Shown here: piece by piece, positions 1 through 8,025 of the stretch
Layout: each line of letters begins with the position of its first letter
Position numbering within the stretch: the first letter of the stretch is position 1
From: Aquimarina litoralis
GTDB taxonomy: Bacteria > Bacteroidota > Bacteroidia > Flavobacteriales > Flavobacteriaceae
Direction: 5' to 3'
NCBI RefSeq assembly: GCF_019295435.1
Contig: NZ_WEKL01000002.1
Span: 31,630-64,276, forward strand
Length of the DNA: 32,647 nucleotides
Position numbers and translations under genes: made by a program
Notes under the pieces: generated by a model
The model's database searches: none
What the model saw: only the letters and a program-made list of their open reading frames with translations
Told to the model about the DNA's origin: nothing

Positions 1-1314
1 GTTTTCATCTTCTGTAAAAATGCGTTTGGTATGGATGTTTTTTACTTTAATATCAAACCATTTATTATTTATAGCATTACTTACTGTTAATTTATTTTCT
101 TCAATATTAATTTCGGCATGGCATGTATTGACATTTACTTCTCCAGTACTTTCATAAATGATATAGTCATCGACTATTTTTTTGATGTCAAATTGATCCC
201 TCATGTAGAGTGATAATGCAGATTTATTGTAAGGATTTGGTTGTGATAGTGTTCGATGTGTTAGGATAACTCCAAAAGCATTTTTTGAGTGAGATAACCT
301 ATAATTGGTAGTATCTATAGAAATATCTTCAATAAATATAGCATCAGAAAACCAGCCATTTGTTTTTGAACTTTCGAAGAACTCATGAGTGATCTTACTA
401 GTGTTTGTATTTACAATAGCAATATGACTATTCAATTCATACACTTCATCATTATCTTCATGTTGACCCGCAAGTTCTCCAAGAAGTATAATAGCTTCGT
501 TGGAGTTAGGCAAGAGCTTTATATCTTCGACACTAATTCTAGACTTATCTAAACTCAATTGCTCAATCACATAAGCAATAAGATTTGGAGCGTTTGATGG
601 TTGCTCAGTAATTTCTTGTGGAATTATTTTTATTTTACCGTTTTGAGTTATTTCAAAAACTTCGATGGTTTCTTTCCTTTCGTCCATCCAATCTATATAA
701 GTAATAGTAATTGTATTATTTTCGATTTTTGAATTTCTCTGAAAAGCTCCTTCAGCAATTTCATCATAAGCTATTACTTTAGCATCTATGATGTTTCCAT
801 CCATATCATAATTAATAAGCTGCGATTCCATTTCATTCTCTCCTTTAAAAATGGCAATTACAGCAGAGTAAAATTCTTTTGAAAACTCTAATTTGTAGGA
901 AGGAGTCGCTTTATAGTTATATCCATCTTTATAGAAATTGGGATATAATTCTTCTAATTTTAGAAGGGCTACTTCTTCTTTAGTATAGGTTTTAAAATCA
1001 TCTGCATAACTATCAAAGTTTGTGCTGTCAACCAATGGTGTTTTTCTCAACGATAAACTTTTAATGATTACATCAAAATTAGCATCCGTTTGAATATCCT
1101 GAATAGTATCTATTGTAGTTTTTTCACTTAACGTGTCCAGAGATTCATCCTCGATGTTTTTCTTTTCTTCTGGACTCCCTACACAACCAAATACCAGAAA
1201 TAATATCAAAATGTAAGTTATCTCCTTATTGATGTATGGTTTTAGGATACGATATCTTAAAAATATAGATACGCTTATCAATCCATTTAGAAATAAGATC
1301 AATTGTATTTTCAT
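1..1314 (-). CDS. Putative lipoprotein of unknown function (3' end cut by window edge)
   Basis: Reading the minus strand from the ATG at 1312-1314 gives 438 codons without a stop, running off the left edge, so the C-terminus is missing. The start is followed by two hydrophobic stretches. The second, about residues 34-43, ends in LVFGC with Cys44, which looks like a lipoprotein signal; a basic segment (around RYRILKPY) precedes it. The true start could lie further in, since an AAGGAG sits before Ile/Leu codons ahead of the second stretch, and 44 residues before the Cys is long for a lipoprotein. After the Cys comes an acidic, low-complexity linker and then a soluble region rich in Asp, Glu, Asn and Ile with no motif I recognise. 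It is the last visible member of a minus-strand run that starts near 2793, with 66 bases to the preceding gene. The coding call rests on the long open frame and the lipobox; the function is unknown. Confidence 0.72.
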   Translation of the reverse strand, partial: MKIQLILFLNGLISVSIFLRYRILKPYINKEITYILILFLVFGCVGSPEEKKNIEDESLDTLSEKTTIDTIQDIQTDANFDVIIKSLSLRKTPLVDSTNFDSYADDFKTYTKEEVALLKLEELYPNFYKDGYNYKATPSYKLEFSKEFYSAVIAIFKGENEMESQLINYDMDGNIIDAKVIAYDEIAEGAFQRNSKIENNTITITYIDWMDERKETIEVFEITQNGKIKIIPQEITEQPSNAPNLIAYVIEQLSLDKSRISVEDIKLLPNSNEAIILLGELAGQHEDNDEVYELNSHIAIVNTNTSKITHEFFESSKTNGWFSDAIFIEDISIDTTNYRLSHSKNAFGVILTHRTLSQPNPYNKSALSLYMRDQFDIKKIVDDYIIYESTGEVNVNTCHAEINIEENKLTVSNAINNKWFDIKVKNIHTKRIFTEDEN

Positions 1315-1380
1315 TTAATGCTTCTTTCTTTATTTATATTTTCTCCTAAGTTTTCCTTTATAGTTTTTTGTAAAAGGTTT

Positions 1381-1728
1381 TTATACAGATACCAAAGCTT
1401 CTATTTTATCAACTATTTCTTGTCTGTTTTTGTTTTCAAAAGATAATTCTGGTAGTAAACTTTCTGGTACTTTTTCTGTTTTTTTCTTTTTAGCATTATA
1501 CTTTTCAACGAGATGATATACTTCTAAAATATACTTGCCGTTTAAGTCTCCTTTAGGATACCAGCTTAGCTCTATGTTTTTATTTTTTTGAGTGTTGGAT
1601 ATGGATAATAATGTTGAACTGGAAAACTCGAATAAGCGATTTTCTTCATTAATATCTTGCTCATAAAATAAGTTCCAATTCACTTTCCATCCAGCCGGTA
1701 TTCTTAGAGGTTGTAATTTCATTTCCAT
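1381..1728 (-). CDS. Hypothetical small protein, 115 aa
   Basis: The frame is open from 1764, but I choose the ATG at 1726-1728 (MEMKLQPLRIPAGWKV). It begins five bases after the stop of the upstream gene rather than overlapping it by 31 bases, and a purine-rich stretch (GGGAATAAAGAAT) precedes it. The protein is soluble, with no signal peptide or membrane segment. It has an aromatic N-terminal half (GWKVNWNLFYEQD) followed by a lysine-rich segment and a charged C-terminal helix. It looks like a small cytoplasmic single-domain protein. I do not recognise the family. Its tight packing with 1734-1979 and 1983-2324 suggests one transcript. Confidence 0.6.
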   Translation of the reverse strand: MEMKLQPLRIPAGWKVNWNLFYEQDINEENRLFEFSSSTLLSISNTQKNKNIELSWYPKGDLNGKYILEVYHLVEKYNAKKKKTEKVPESLLPELSFENKNRQEIVDKIEALVSV

Positions 1729-1733
1729 ATTCT

Positions 1734-1979
1734 TTATTCCCAAACGCGCATCGAAGGTCCGCAATAACCGGTTGCGATATCTAAAATATCATCAGCGCCA
1801 TCCTGTATTATTTGATTATCTGGATTTTCCGTTTTTAATTTATTCAGTAGTGCTACAACCTTGTCTTGTGTTCCACCGGTATTTTTATAATCCAACAAAA
1901 TGGTACGCATCTCCTTTGTAAAACCATTTCCTTGTTGTATGTGTGTTACTATTATATTTTCTAATTGTTGGATCTCCAT
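1734..1979 (-). CDS. Hypothetical small protein, 81 aa
   Basis: This short, probably helical acidic protein has a conserved-looking C-terminus (DDILDIATGYCGPSMRVWE) carrying a single Cys. It has no signal sequence or membrane segment. The start lies three bases after the stop of the membrane-protein gene upstream, and the stop lies five bases before the next start, so the three genes are almost certainly cotranscribed. The family is not recognised. Small soluble proteins in such runs are often immunity or accessory proteins of toxin systems, but no toxin gene is visible here. Confidence 0.6.
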   Translation of the reverse strand: MEIQQLENIIVTHIQQGNGFTKEMRTILLDYKNTGGTQDKVVALLNKLKTENPDNQIIQDGADDILDIATGYCGPSMRVWE

Positions 1980-1982
1980 TTG

Positions 1983-2324
1983 TTAAATTACATCGATTAC
2001 TTTTTCTAATATATAATGTGCTCCTGCTACAATCGCAGCAATGAAAAAGAGAAATCCCAATCTTAATAATATAGATGCACTCTTGTTTTGTAATTTTTTT
2101 CTTAAATAAAAAACATCTAACAGAATGAAAAAGAATGCTATGACAACTCCAACGGCTAACCCTACATAAAATAATCCTAGGTTATAAAATATATATAGGA
2201 TATATCCTAATCCTTCCTTTGTAATTCTAAAAGGTCCTACAAGAATTCGCATATAACAAATACCTAACACTATGGAGATCATTGTCCAAAAAATGTACAT
2301 TAATATTTGTTTTACAATCTTCAT
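1983..2324 (-). CDS. Small integral membrane protein, 113 aa, unknown function
   Basis: Three hydrophobic segments are visible, about residues 7-29, 44-75 (long, possibly including a re-entrant part) and 84-108. A basic loop (YLRKKLQNK) lies between the second and third. By the positive-inside rule this loop and the N-terminal MKIVK would face the cytoplasm. No catalytic motif is apparent. The gene sits directly upstream of two small soluble genes, three bases from the nearest, and 82 bases downstream of 2407-2793. The membrane location is supported by the sequence; the role is unknown. Confidence 0.6.
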   Translation of the reverse strand: MKIVKQILMYIFWTMISIVLGICYMRILVGPFRITKEGLGYILYIFYNLGLFYVGLAVGVVIAFFFILLDVFYLRKKLQNKSASILLRLGFLFFIAAIVAGAHYILEKVIDVI

Positions 2325-2406
2325 ATATGTTATTTTCTTATTTGTTGGCTTAGTTTATCTGTAATCGTTTATAGGCTTTTCCTATTTCTTTATGATTTGA
2401 TATAAG

Positions 2407-2793
2407 TTAGGTTATTGTCTTACTGACAATGGTTTGTAGTTCTTCAAAAACCTTTTTTTGAGAAGGAGCAAGAAGGGTTTCTTTTATTTTTCCTGTTAGT
2501 ACTTCGATAATATCTCTTCGGGCTTTTACACTTTTTCCAAAATATGCATGCATCATTTTGTTTGGTATAATATAGTTAATTTTAACTTCATTGGTATTCA
2601 TCGGATAGAGTTTAATCGCATGCATGGAACTTTTTTTTAACACAATGCATTGCGCCATTTGTCCGTTGGTATCTCTTCGTACTTCCCATGTGTCATATTC
2701 TTTGGTGCATGTAAAAGTGGATTTTGTTTTTAAAATCTTATATAATGCATCTAAAGAATTGTATTCGTTTTTAATTGTAATTATTTTTTCCAT
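2407..2793 (-). CDS. Hypothetical protein, 128 aa
   Basis: This soluble protein without a signal peptide starts MEKIITIKNEYNSLD. It has a mixed alpha/beta-looking N-terminal two thirds and a C-terminal helix ending in VFEELQTIVSKTIT. The A-rich leader before the ATG fits Bacteroidota translation starts. It is the first gene of the compact run of small genes reading toward the left edge. The family is not recognised. A plus-strand open frame overlaps it but is T-rich and lacks any coding character. Confidence 0.6.
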   Translation of the reverse strand: MEKIITIKNEYNSLDALYKILKTKSTFTCTKEYDTWEVRRDTNGQMAQCIVLKKSSMHAIKLYPMNTNEVKINYIIPNKMMHAYFGKSVKARRDIIEVLTGKIKETLLAPSQKKVFEELQTIVSKTIT

Positions 2794-2847
2794 TTTGAGT
2801 TTATTTATTTACTTTTTTTGAATTAACCGTTACCAGTTTGTAGATCT

Positions 2848-4158
2848 TTATTTGACAATAATTTTTTTGACGATTGTTACCTCTTTCAAATCTAGATTTA
2901 GAAAATAAATCCCTGATTTTAATCCCTGCACATCTAGAGTCCGTTTATCTGTCTCAGTTACTTTTTGACCAAAAGCATTATAAAGATTAATGGTTTTAAT
3001 CTCATCGGTATAATCGATGTTTATATAAGAACTACTTGGGTTTGGATATATATTGAGGTTGTTGTCAATAACATAACTTGGTGTGGATAGGGTATTGCAG
3101 GCTGGTAGATTGTCCACAAATGTTGATGCAGGATCTACGCCTGTCCAATTCGCTACACTATAGTTAGCATTGTCTACCAGTATACAAACTAAATTTGGAT
3201 TGTAATTAGAGTTATAATATGTGAAATTAGTATTGTTACCATTTTGAACATTTAAACTAGTTAGTTGGCTGGTATAACACCCTAATTTTACCAAAGCTGT
3301 ATTTTGACTTACATCTAAACTAGTTATAGGGTTAACCTCACAAAATAATTCTTGTAAGGCGATATTTTGGCTTACATTAATAGAAGTAAGTAAGTTTCCA
3401 TGACAATTAAGTTTAGTCAGTACAGTATTCTGAGTAACATTAATTGAGGTCAATTGATTGTTCCAACATACAACTTCGTTTAATACTAGATTTTGCGAGA
3501 AATCTAGATTGGTTAAAACATTATTTGTGCATGAAATATATTCTAATGCAGCATTCTGACTTAAATTTATAGTTGCTATTTGATTATTATCAAAATATAA
3601 ATATTCCAAAGCAGGATTCTGACTCACATTAAGGTTTGTTAATAGGTTCGAACCACAGCCAAGAATTCGTAGTAAGGTGTTTTGACTTGTATCGATAGTG
3701 GTTAATTGATTGAAGCGAACAAAAAGAATCTCTAATAATGGATGCTCCCAAGGATTAAAACTTGTAAGCTGATTTGAGGTAACATTAATATACCAGAGTA
3801 ATGAATTGTTTCTATTCAAAATTAGATTTGCTATCTGGTTATGTTCGGCTCTCAAAAAAGTTAAAGCTGTGTTTTGTTCCAGATTTAAGGTTGTTAGACT
3901 ATTACTGTAACAACTTAACTCAGATAGGTTAACAAATGCTTCGATACCTGTTAAACTAGCTATATTTAATGAAGGACAGTTAATATGACCTGTGAATGCT
4001 GTAGCTTCGGATACTTGTATCTCTGTGTCTCCATTTGTGTTTATAGATGCATTACCTACTAGATATGCTTTAAAATTAGCATCAGGAATGTTTACATTTT
4101 GTGCGAATACTTCAAAAATGAAGAAGTAACATAGTATAAGGAAAGTAATTTTTTTCAT
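2848..4158 (-). CDS. Secreted leucine-rich-repeat protein with type IX secretion sorting domain
   Basis: The 436-residue protein opens with a clear Sec signal peptide (MKKITFLILCYFFIFEVFA, cleaved before QNVNIPD). The module VNIPDANFKAYLVGN, common at the start of flavobacterial LRR proteins, follows. About a dozen repeats of roughly 21 residues run from about residue 65 to 320, with the pattern L..L.C..N.L..L..SQN. Each repeat often carries a Cys where many LRRs have Asn or Leu. After an Asn/Thr-rich linker, residues about 367-436 form a Por-secretion C-terminal domain (NLNIYPNPSSSYINI ... NAFGQKV ... GLKSGIYFLNL ... KKIIVK). The protein is therefore expected to cross the outer membrane by the type IX system and be released or surface-anchored. 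The ligand is unknown; LRRs of this kind usually bind proteins or glycans. The gene stands alone, with 30 bases to the lipoprotein gene upstream, so the two may share a transcript. Confidence 0.9.
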   Translation of the reverse strand: MKKITFLILCYFFIFEVFAQNVNIPDANFKAYLVGNASINTNGDTEIQVSEATAFTGHINCPSLNIASLTGIEAFVNLSELSCYSNSLTTLNLEQNTALTFLRAEHNQIANLILNRNNSLLWYINVTSNQLTSFNPWEHPLLEILFVRFNQLTTIDTSQNTLLRILGCGSNLLTNLNVSQNPALEYLYFDNNQIATINLSQNAALEYISCTNNVLTNLDFSQNLVLNEVVCWNNQLTSINVTQNTVLTKLNCHGNLLTSINVSQNIALQELFCEVNPITSLDVSQNTALVKLGCYTSQLTSLNVQNGNNTNFTYYNSNYNPNLVCILVDNANYSVANWTGVDPASTFVDNLPACNTLSTPSYVIDNNLNIYPNPSSSYINIDYTDEIKTINLYNAFGQKVTETDKRTLDVQGLKSGIYFLNLDLKEVTIVKKIIVK

Positions 4159-4188
4159 AATTGTATATTTAAGTATTGAATGTTGTTT

Positions 4189-4758
4189 TTAATAATCCAT
4201 TTCGATTAGGTTTCCATGCAAATCGTAATTAAATCTAAAGTTGGTATCTCCATTTTCAGGTTTTAGATTTACATGGTATTCTGCTTTGGAAGTGTCACCA
4301 TTTTTTGGAAATTTTATGAAGGCGATATTTAGTAGAGGGTTTTTAATATCCTTTTCATCTTGTAATTGGATACTTGATTTTTCAACTAATTCTCCGAGTT
4401 TTACCAGGTTGATTTTGTCGTTTAGCTGAAACATAAATTCTGCTGCTTTACGTCCTTGTGGAACTTCTAAAGAGATTTCAGAATTTTGTTTCCAAGTAGC
4501 CTGTATTAAATTCCATTGCCCCATTTTTAAGGATTCTGGTGCTTCGGTAACTGTAACACCTACAATGTTTCCTATAGCTATGTTATGAGTGATTGATAAT
4601 TCTGTGAAATACGCATTGCTTCCAAATTTGTCTTTCACTTCTTTTTCTATAGCAGAAAACCCTTTTTTATCGGAAGTATATTCATCTCCAAATGATCCGC
4701 AAGAGATAATTGTTGTTAATATGGAAAGGATAATAGCAGCTTTGTATATAACTTTCAT
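4189..4758 (-). CDS. Putative lipoprotein, 189 aa
   Basis: An N-terminal lipoprotein signal is clear: basic MKVIYK, a hydrophobic core, and the lipobox TIISC with Cys20, followed by GSFGDEY. The Gly/Ser after the Cys suggests outer-membrane anchoring, but sorting in Bacteroidota cannot be read with certainty. The mature part is a single soluble domain of alternating strands, ending in FRFNYDLHGNLIEMDY, with no recognised motif. The start at 4756-4758 is the only ATG that keeps the signal. It lies just downstream of the two-component operon's terminator, so it probably has its own promoter; the gap holds a weak TAnnTTTA-like box on the minus strand but nothing decisive. Confidence 0.75.
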   Translation of the reverse strand: MKVIYKAAIILSILTTIISCGSFGDEYTSDKKGFSAIEKEVKDKFGSNAYFTELSITHNIAIGNIVGVTVTEAPESLKMGQWNLIQATWKQNSEISLEVPQGRKAAEFMFQLNDKINLVKLGELVEKSSIQLQDEKDIKNPLLNIAFIKFPKNGDTSKAEYHVNLKPENGDTNFRFNYDLHGNLIEMDY

Positions 4759-4810
4759 AGTAGTGTTTTTTTAGGTTAACACTGCTAAAAGTATTGTGCA
4801 TAGAGGTAGT

Positions 4811-4840
4811 AAAAAATAGCGAATCTATTTTCGCTATTTC
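4811..4840 (-). terminator. Rho-independent terminator of the kinase/regulator operon
   Basis: A perfect 10-bp stem, AAATAGCGAA (4814-4823) with TTCGCTATTT (4830-4839), encloses a six-base loop. On the minus strand it is followed directly by a run of Ts. It lies about 50 bases after the stop of the response-regulator gene, in the right orientation to end that transcript and insulate the lipoprotein gene below. Confidence 0.7.
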
Positions 4841-4862
4841 AGAATCCATAAGTGTGGATTCT
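4841..4862 (-). other. Second hairpin immediately before the terminator
   Basis: AGAATCCA (4841-4848) pairs with TGGATTCT (4855-4862) around a six-base loop. It abuts the terminator hairpin at 4814-4839. It lacks its own T-run on the minus strand, so it is more likely a 3'-end protecting stem or part of a tandem terminator. Confidence 0.45.
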
Positions 4863-4888
4863 TATAAAAAATACGTAAATGAGATATA

Positions 4889-5626
4889 CTAACGCTTATT
4901 CCAGCTTAAAAACAACTCTAGAAACTTTTCTTTCTTTCGAGTAGATACGGGTATCTTTTTACCGTTTTTTAGATAAATAACACCTGATTTATCATATTTA
5001 TCAATACAATTTAAATTAACTATGAAAGATTGATGAGGTCTGGTGAAATGAGTTTGTAGAAGACGTTCTTCAAATTCTTTGATGGTTTTAGAGACCACAT
5101 ATTTTTTATTGTCATTACAATAGAAAGTGGTGTACCCTTTATCAGATTCACAAAACAGAAGCTCTTCTAAATTGATTACCTGAAAGCTGTCATGTAAGGA
5201 GAGTATAATTTTGGAGTACTCATTTTTTAAAGCGTCTTTCGCAATTTTTAATTGTTCTTTTTGGGCATTGATAGGCAGTTTAGTGACTTTTTCTAGTGCT
5301 ATTTCTAATTCTTCTATATCAACAGGTTTGAGAAGATAATCTACAGCGCCAAATTTTAAGGCTTGCAAAGCGTGCTCTTCAAAGGCAGTAATAAAAATAA
5401 CTTTAAAGGATAAGTTTTCAGTTTGCGTTAAGAAATCAAATCCGGTTCCATCTGTAAGATTAATATCTAAAAAAATAAGTTCTGGTTTACAGGCATTTGC
5501 TACTACCACAGCATCTTTTACAGATTCGCACTCGCCAATCACTTCGACTGGAGTTTCGATAAGTTGCAAAAGGTTTAATAATCCTTTTCTTATAAATTCT
5601 TTGTCTTCTACAATCAGTGCTTTCAT
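4889..5626 (-). CDS. LytTR-family response regulator
   Basis: The 245-residue protein has an N-terminal receiver domain (about 1-120) with the acidic pair E7-D8, phosphoacceptor Asp54 (LIFLDIN), Thr80 and Lys100 (YLLKPVD). A C-terminal LytTR DNA-binding domain (about 140-245) includes FTRPHQSFIVNLNCI and ends KIPVSTRKKEKFLELF. Regulators of this family bind DNA as dimers after phosphorylation by a LytS-type kinase. The start ATG overlaps the kinase stop codon by one base (TAATG), a tight translational coupling that marks the two as partners. The target genes cannot be read from the window. No LytTR gene lies elsewhere in the window. Confidence 0.93.
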   Translation of the reverse strand: MKALIVEDKEFIRKGLLNLLQLIETPVEVIGECESVKDAVVVANACKPELIFLDINLTDGTGFDFLTQTENLSFKVIFITAFEEHALQALKFGAVDYLLKPVDIEELEIALEKVTKLPINAQKEQLKIAKDALKNEYSKIILSLHDSFQVINLEELLFCESDKGYTTFYCNDNKKYVVSKTIKEFEERLLQTHFTRPHQSFIVNLNCIDKYDKSGVIYLKNGKKIPVSTRKKEKFLELFLSWNKR

Positions 5627-7815
5627 TAATCTAAGATAGTTTTATAGGGTATGACCAAAGTAACCACAGTTCCCTGTTCATTAAATTTTTTTCGATCTTC
5701 TACTGTAACAGAACCTCGTTTTTTGAAATCTTTGGAAAGCATCTTCAATCGTTCAGAGGTTATAGCAGTGGATACCGAATTTTTGTGTTGATTTGTACTT
5801 GGTTCTTTTGCATCGATTCCAATACCATTATCTAAAATCTTACAAATCAGATCCTCATCTTTATACCATATTTCTACTTCAATGATTCGTTTTTCAGGTT
5901 GATTTTCAAAAGCATGTTCGATCGCATTTTCTACAAATGGTTGAATCAACATTGGTGGAATTTGAAATTCCGAAGTATCAATTGTTTCTTCCACATGTAT
6001 ACTGTATTGGTATAAGGAATTTTCAAGATTTTGAAGTGCCAAATAGTTTTCTACAGCTTTTAATTCTTCTGAAAGAGAGACTGTTTTTTCTCTGGAATTT
6101 TCTAAAATAAGTCTCATTAATTTGGAAAATTTAGACAAATAAGAAATGGATTTTTTCTCTTCTTTGTCCAAAATCATTCCTTGTAGTACCGATAATGAAT
6201 TAAAAATAAAATGAGGAGTCATTTGCGACCGTAATAACTTTTGCTCAATTAAAATATTTTGATTTTTAGCATTTACATGTCTTAATTTCAAATAGAAAAT
6301 AATACTTCCTAAGACTATAGATATCAATAAAATGATAATAATTGCAATAAAAGAATTACGTTGTGATTTCTCTAAATCATTGGTGGTGGTTTGTACAGTT
6401 TGTGTAAGTTTTAGTTCTCTTTTTTCAGCCGATTCTAATTCATCTTTATATTTGTATTCATACTCTACTTCTGCCATTTTCTGAATATTGTCTCTATTAA
6501 AAAGACTATCATTTAGCACTTGCAATTGCTGATTACTAATAAATGCTTTTTCGTGTTCTTTTAATTCATTATTGATTTTAGATAATAATTCATAAGCATC
6601 TCGTTGATGTATTAAAAACTTATATTTTTTTGATAATTGAGCTCCTTTTTCAGCATTATATAATGCTAGCTTATATTTTTTCATATAGTAATATGCCACA
6701 GACATACTAATATAAGACCCAACTAAGTCGTATTTCCTTTGGCTTATGGTAGCTATTTTATTTGCTTCTTGAAAGTTCTCTAAAGCTTTAGGGTATTTTT
6801 TAAGGCCTAGATAAGCTTGACCTAAACCATTATGACTAATGGCTAACTGTTCATTATCTTCAATAGTTCTACTGAATTCAATTACTTCTATAAAATAGGG
6901 GATGGCATTCTCATATTCTCCCTGATCAGCATAAATGCCAGCCATATTACTTTTAATAGCATAACTACTCCTAGGGTTTTGACTAGTTTGTTTTATAGCT
7001 AAAGCTTGATTGTAAAAACTCAAGGCTTTATCATAGAGTTCCTGTTGCCTATAAATATTTCCAATATTATTGAATGATTGAAAAATACTGCTATAATCTT
7101 TATTTTTTTTAGCAATTTCTAGTGCCTTGTTTTGATACTCCAAAGCCAATGGATAATTACCTTGATCCTGATGTATAATGGCGATAGAATTTAAACAGGT
7201 AATGATACCGTATTGATTCTTGGTATTGGTATATAATTGTAGTGCTTCTTGAAAATTAGCAAGCGCCTCTTTGCTTTTTCCTGTGCTTGAATAAATACTG
7301 CCAATATTACTAAGGTAATAGGCCATGTTCTTTTTCTCACCGAGTTTTTGATCTATGTCCATGGCTTTTTCAAAATACTCTAAAGCTGGTGGTAGATTAC
7401 CTTTGTAATTATTGAGAACGCCCATTGCATTATAACAACCTGCTAATCCACTTAAATCATCGATTGATGTATATAGTTCTATAGCTTTTTCATAATTCTT
7501 AATAGATATCCCATAATTACCTTGTTCCATATAGGTAATTCCTTTCATATAAAAACTACGAGCTTTTCCTTTTGTAGATTGTATTTCGTCCGCTAGTTTA
7601 GCTGCTAATTCAGCATATTCTAAGGACTTAGATGGGTTGTTACGGTAGTTATAATAGGCTAGATTGTTAAGAATTCTAACACGAATTGTATCTTTTTGAG
7701 TATGTACCTTTAATTCATTTTTTAGACTATCAATAACCCTATTCTGTGCTTGCATACCTTTAGAAAAAGGTAAAAACAGAACCCATAAAAAGATAACCTT
7801 ATAAAAAGAATGCAT
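5626..7815 (-). CDS. TPR-containing sensor histidine kinase, LytS/YehU type
   Basis: The 729-residue protein has a signal peptide (about 1-23), which puts the sensor part in the periplasm. About eight to nine tetratricopeptide repeats follow between residues 80 and 440 (for example YYLSNIGSIYSSTGKSKEAL). Next come a coiled coil around 445-485, one transmembrane helix (about 488-508) and a cytoplasmic kinase. The kinase has the LytS-type dimerisation box (LRSQMTPHFIFNSLSVLQ, phosphorylated His535), an N-box (QPFVENAIEHAF, Asn630) and a G-box (DNGIGID, 662-668). It would autophosphorylate and pass phosphate to the regulator encoded directly downstream. The repeats suggest it senses a protein or peptide at the cell envelope. 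The signal is unknown. The 210 bases upstream hold no convincing TAnnTTTG promoter. Confidence 0.93.
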   Translation of the reverse strand: MHSFYKVIFLWVLFLPFSKGMQAQNRVIDSLKNELKVHTQKDTIRVRILNNLAYYNYRNNPSKSLEYAELAAKLADEIQSTKGKARSFYMKGITYMEQGNYGISIKNYEKAIELYTSIDDLSGLAGCYNAMGVLNNYKGNLPPALEYFEKAMDIDQKLGEKKNMAYYLSNIGSIYSSTGKSKEALANFQEALQLYTNTKNQYGIITCLNSIAIIHQDQGNYPLALEYQNKALEIAKKNKDYSSIFQSFNNIGNIYRQQELYDKALSFYNQALAIKQTSQNPRSSYAIKSNMAGIYADQGEYENAIPYFIEVIEFSRTIEDNEQLAISHNGLGQAYLGLKKYPKALENFQEANKIATISQRKYDLVGSYISMSVAYYYMKKYKLALYNAEKGAQLSKKYKFLIHQRDAYELLSKINNELKEHEKAFISNQQLQVLNDSLFNRDNIQKMAEVEYEYKYKDELESAEKRELKLTQTVQTTTNDLEKSQRNSFIAIIIILLISIVLGSIIFYLKLRHVNAKNQNILIEQKLLRSQMTPHFIFNSLSVLQGMILDKEEKKSISYLSKFSKLMRLILENSREKTVSLSEELKAVENYLALQNLENSLYQYSIHVEETIDTSEFQIPPMLIQPFVENAIEHAFENQPEKRIIEVEIWYKDEDLICKILDNGIGIDAKEPSTNQHKNSVSTAITSERLKMLSKDFKKRGSVTVEDRKKFNEQGTVVTLVIPYKTILD

Positions 7816-8025
7816 AAATTATATAATCCAAGTTTTAAATATCTGCGGAAATAAAAATAAGTAAAACTTTAAATACAGATTACCTAAACACCTTGAATTT
7901 ATGAGTAATAAAAAATAATTGAATGGAGCGAACTCATTTTTTTAATCTATCAAGCAAAGATCAACGTCATATATGAAGTACTTGATAATGCATGTTGAGA
8001 GCCGTTCTTCTTTAAAACCAAAGGC

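Noticed and set aside
3250..3950. Regularly spaced similar sequence within the LRR gene, considered as a CRISPR or DNA repeat array
   Set aside because: The units are about 63 bases, diverged at DNA level and in frame; they encode 21-residue protein repeats.
7948..7987. TATCAAG/CTTGATA inverted repeat after the S41 peptidase gene
   Set aside because: Seven pairs around a 26-base loop with no T-run in the needed direction; likely chance in AT-rich DNA.
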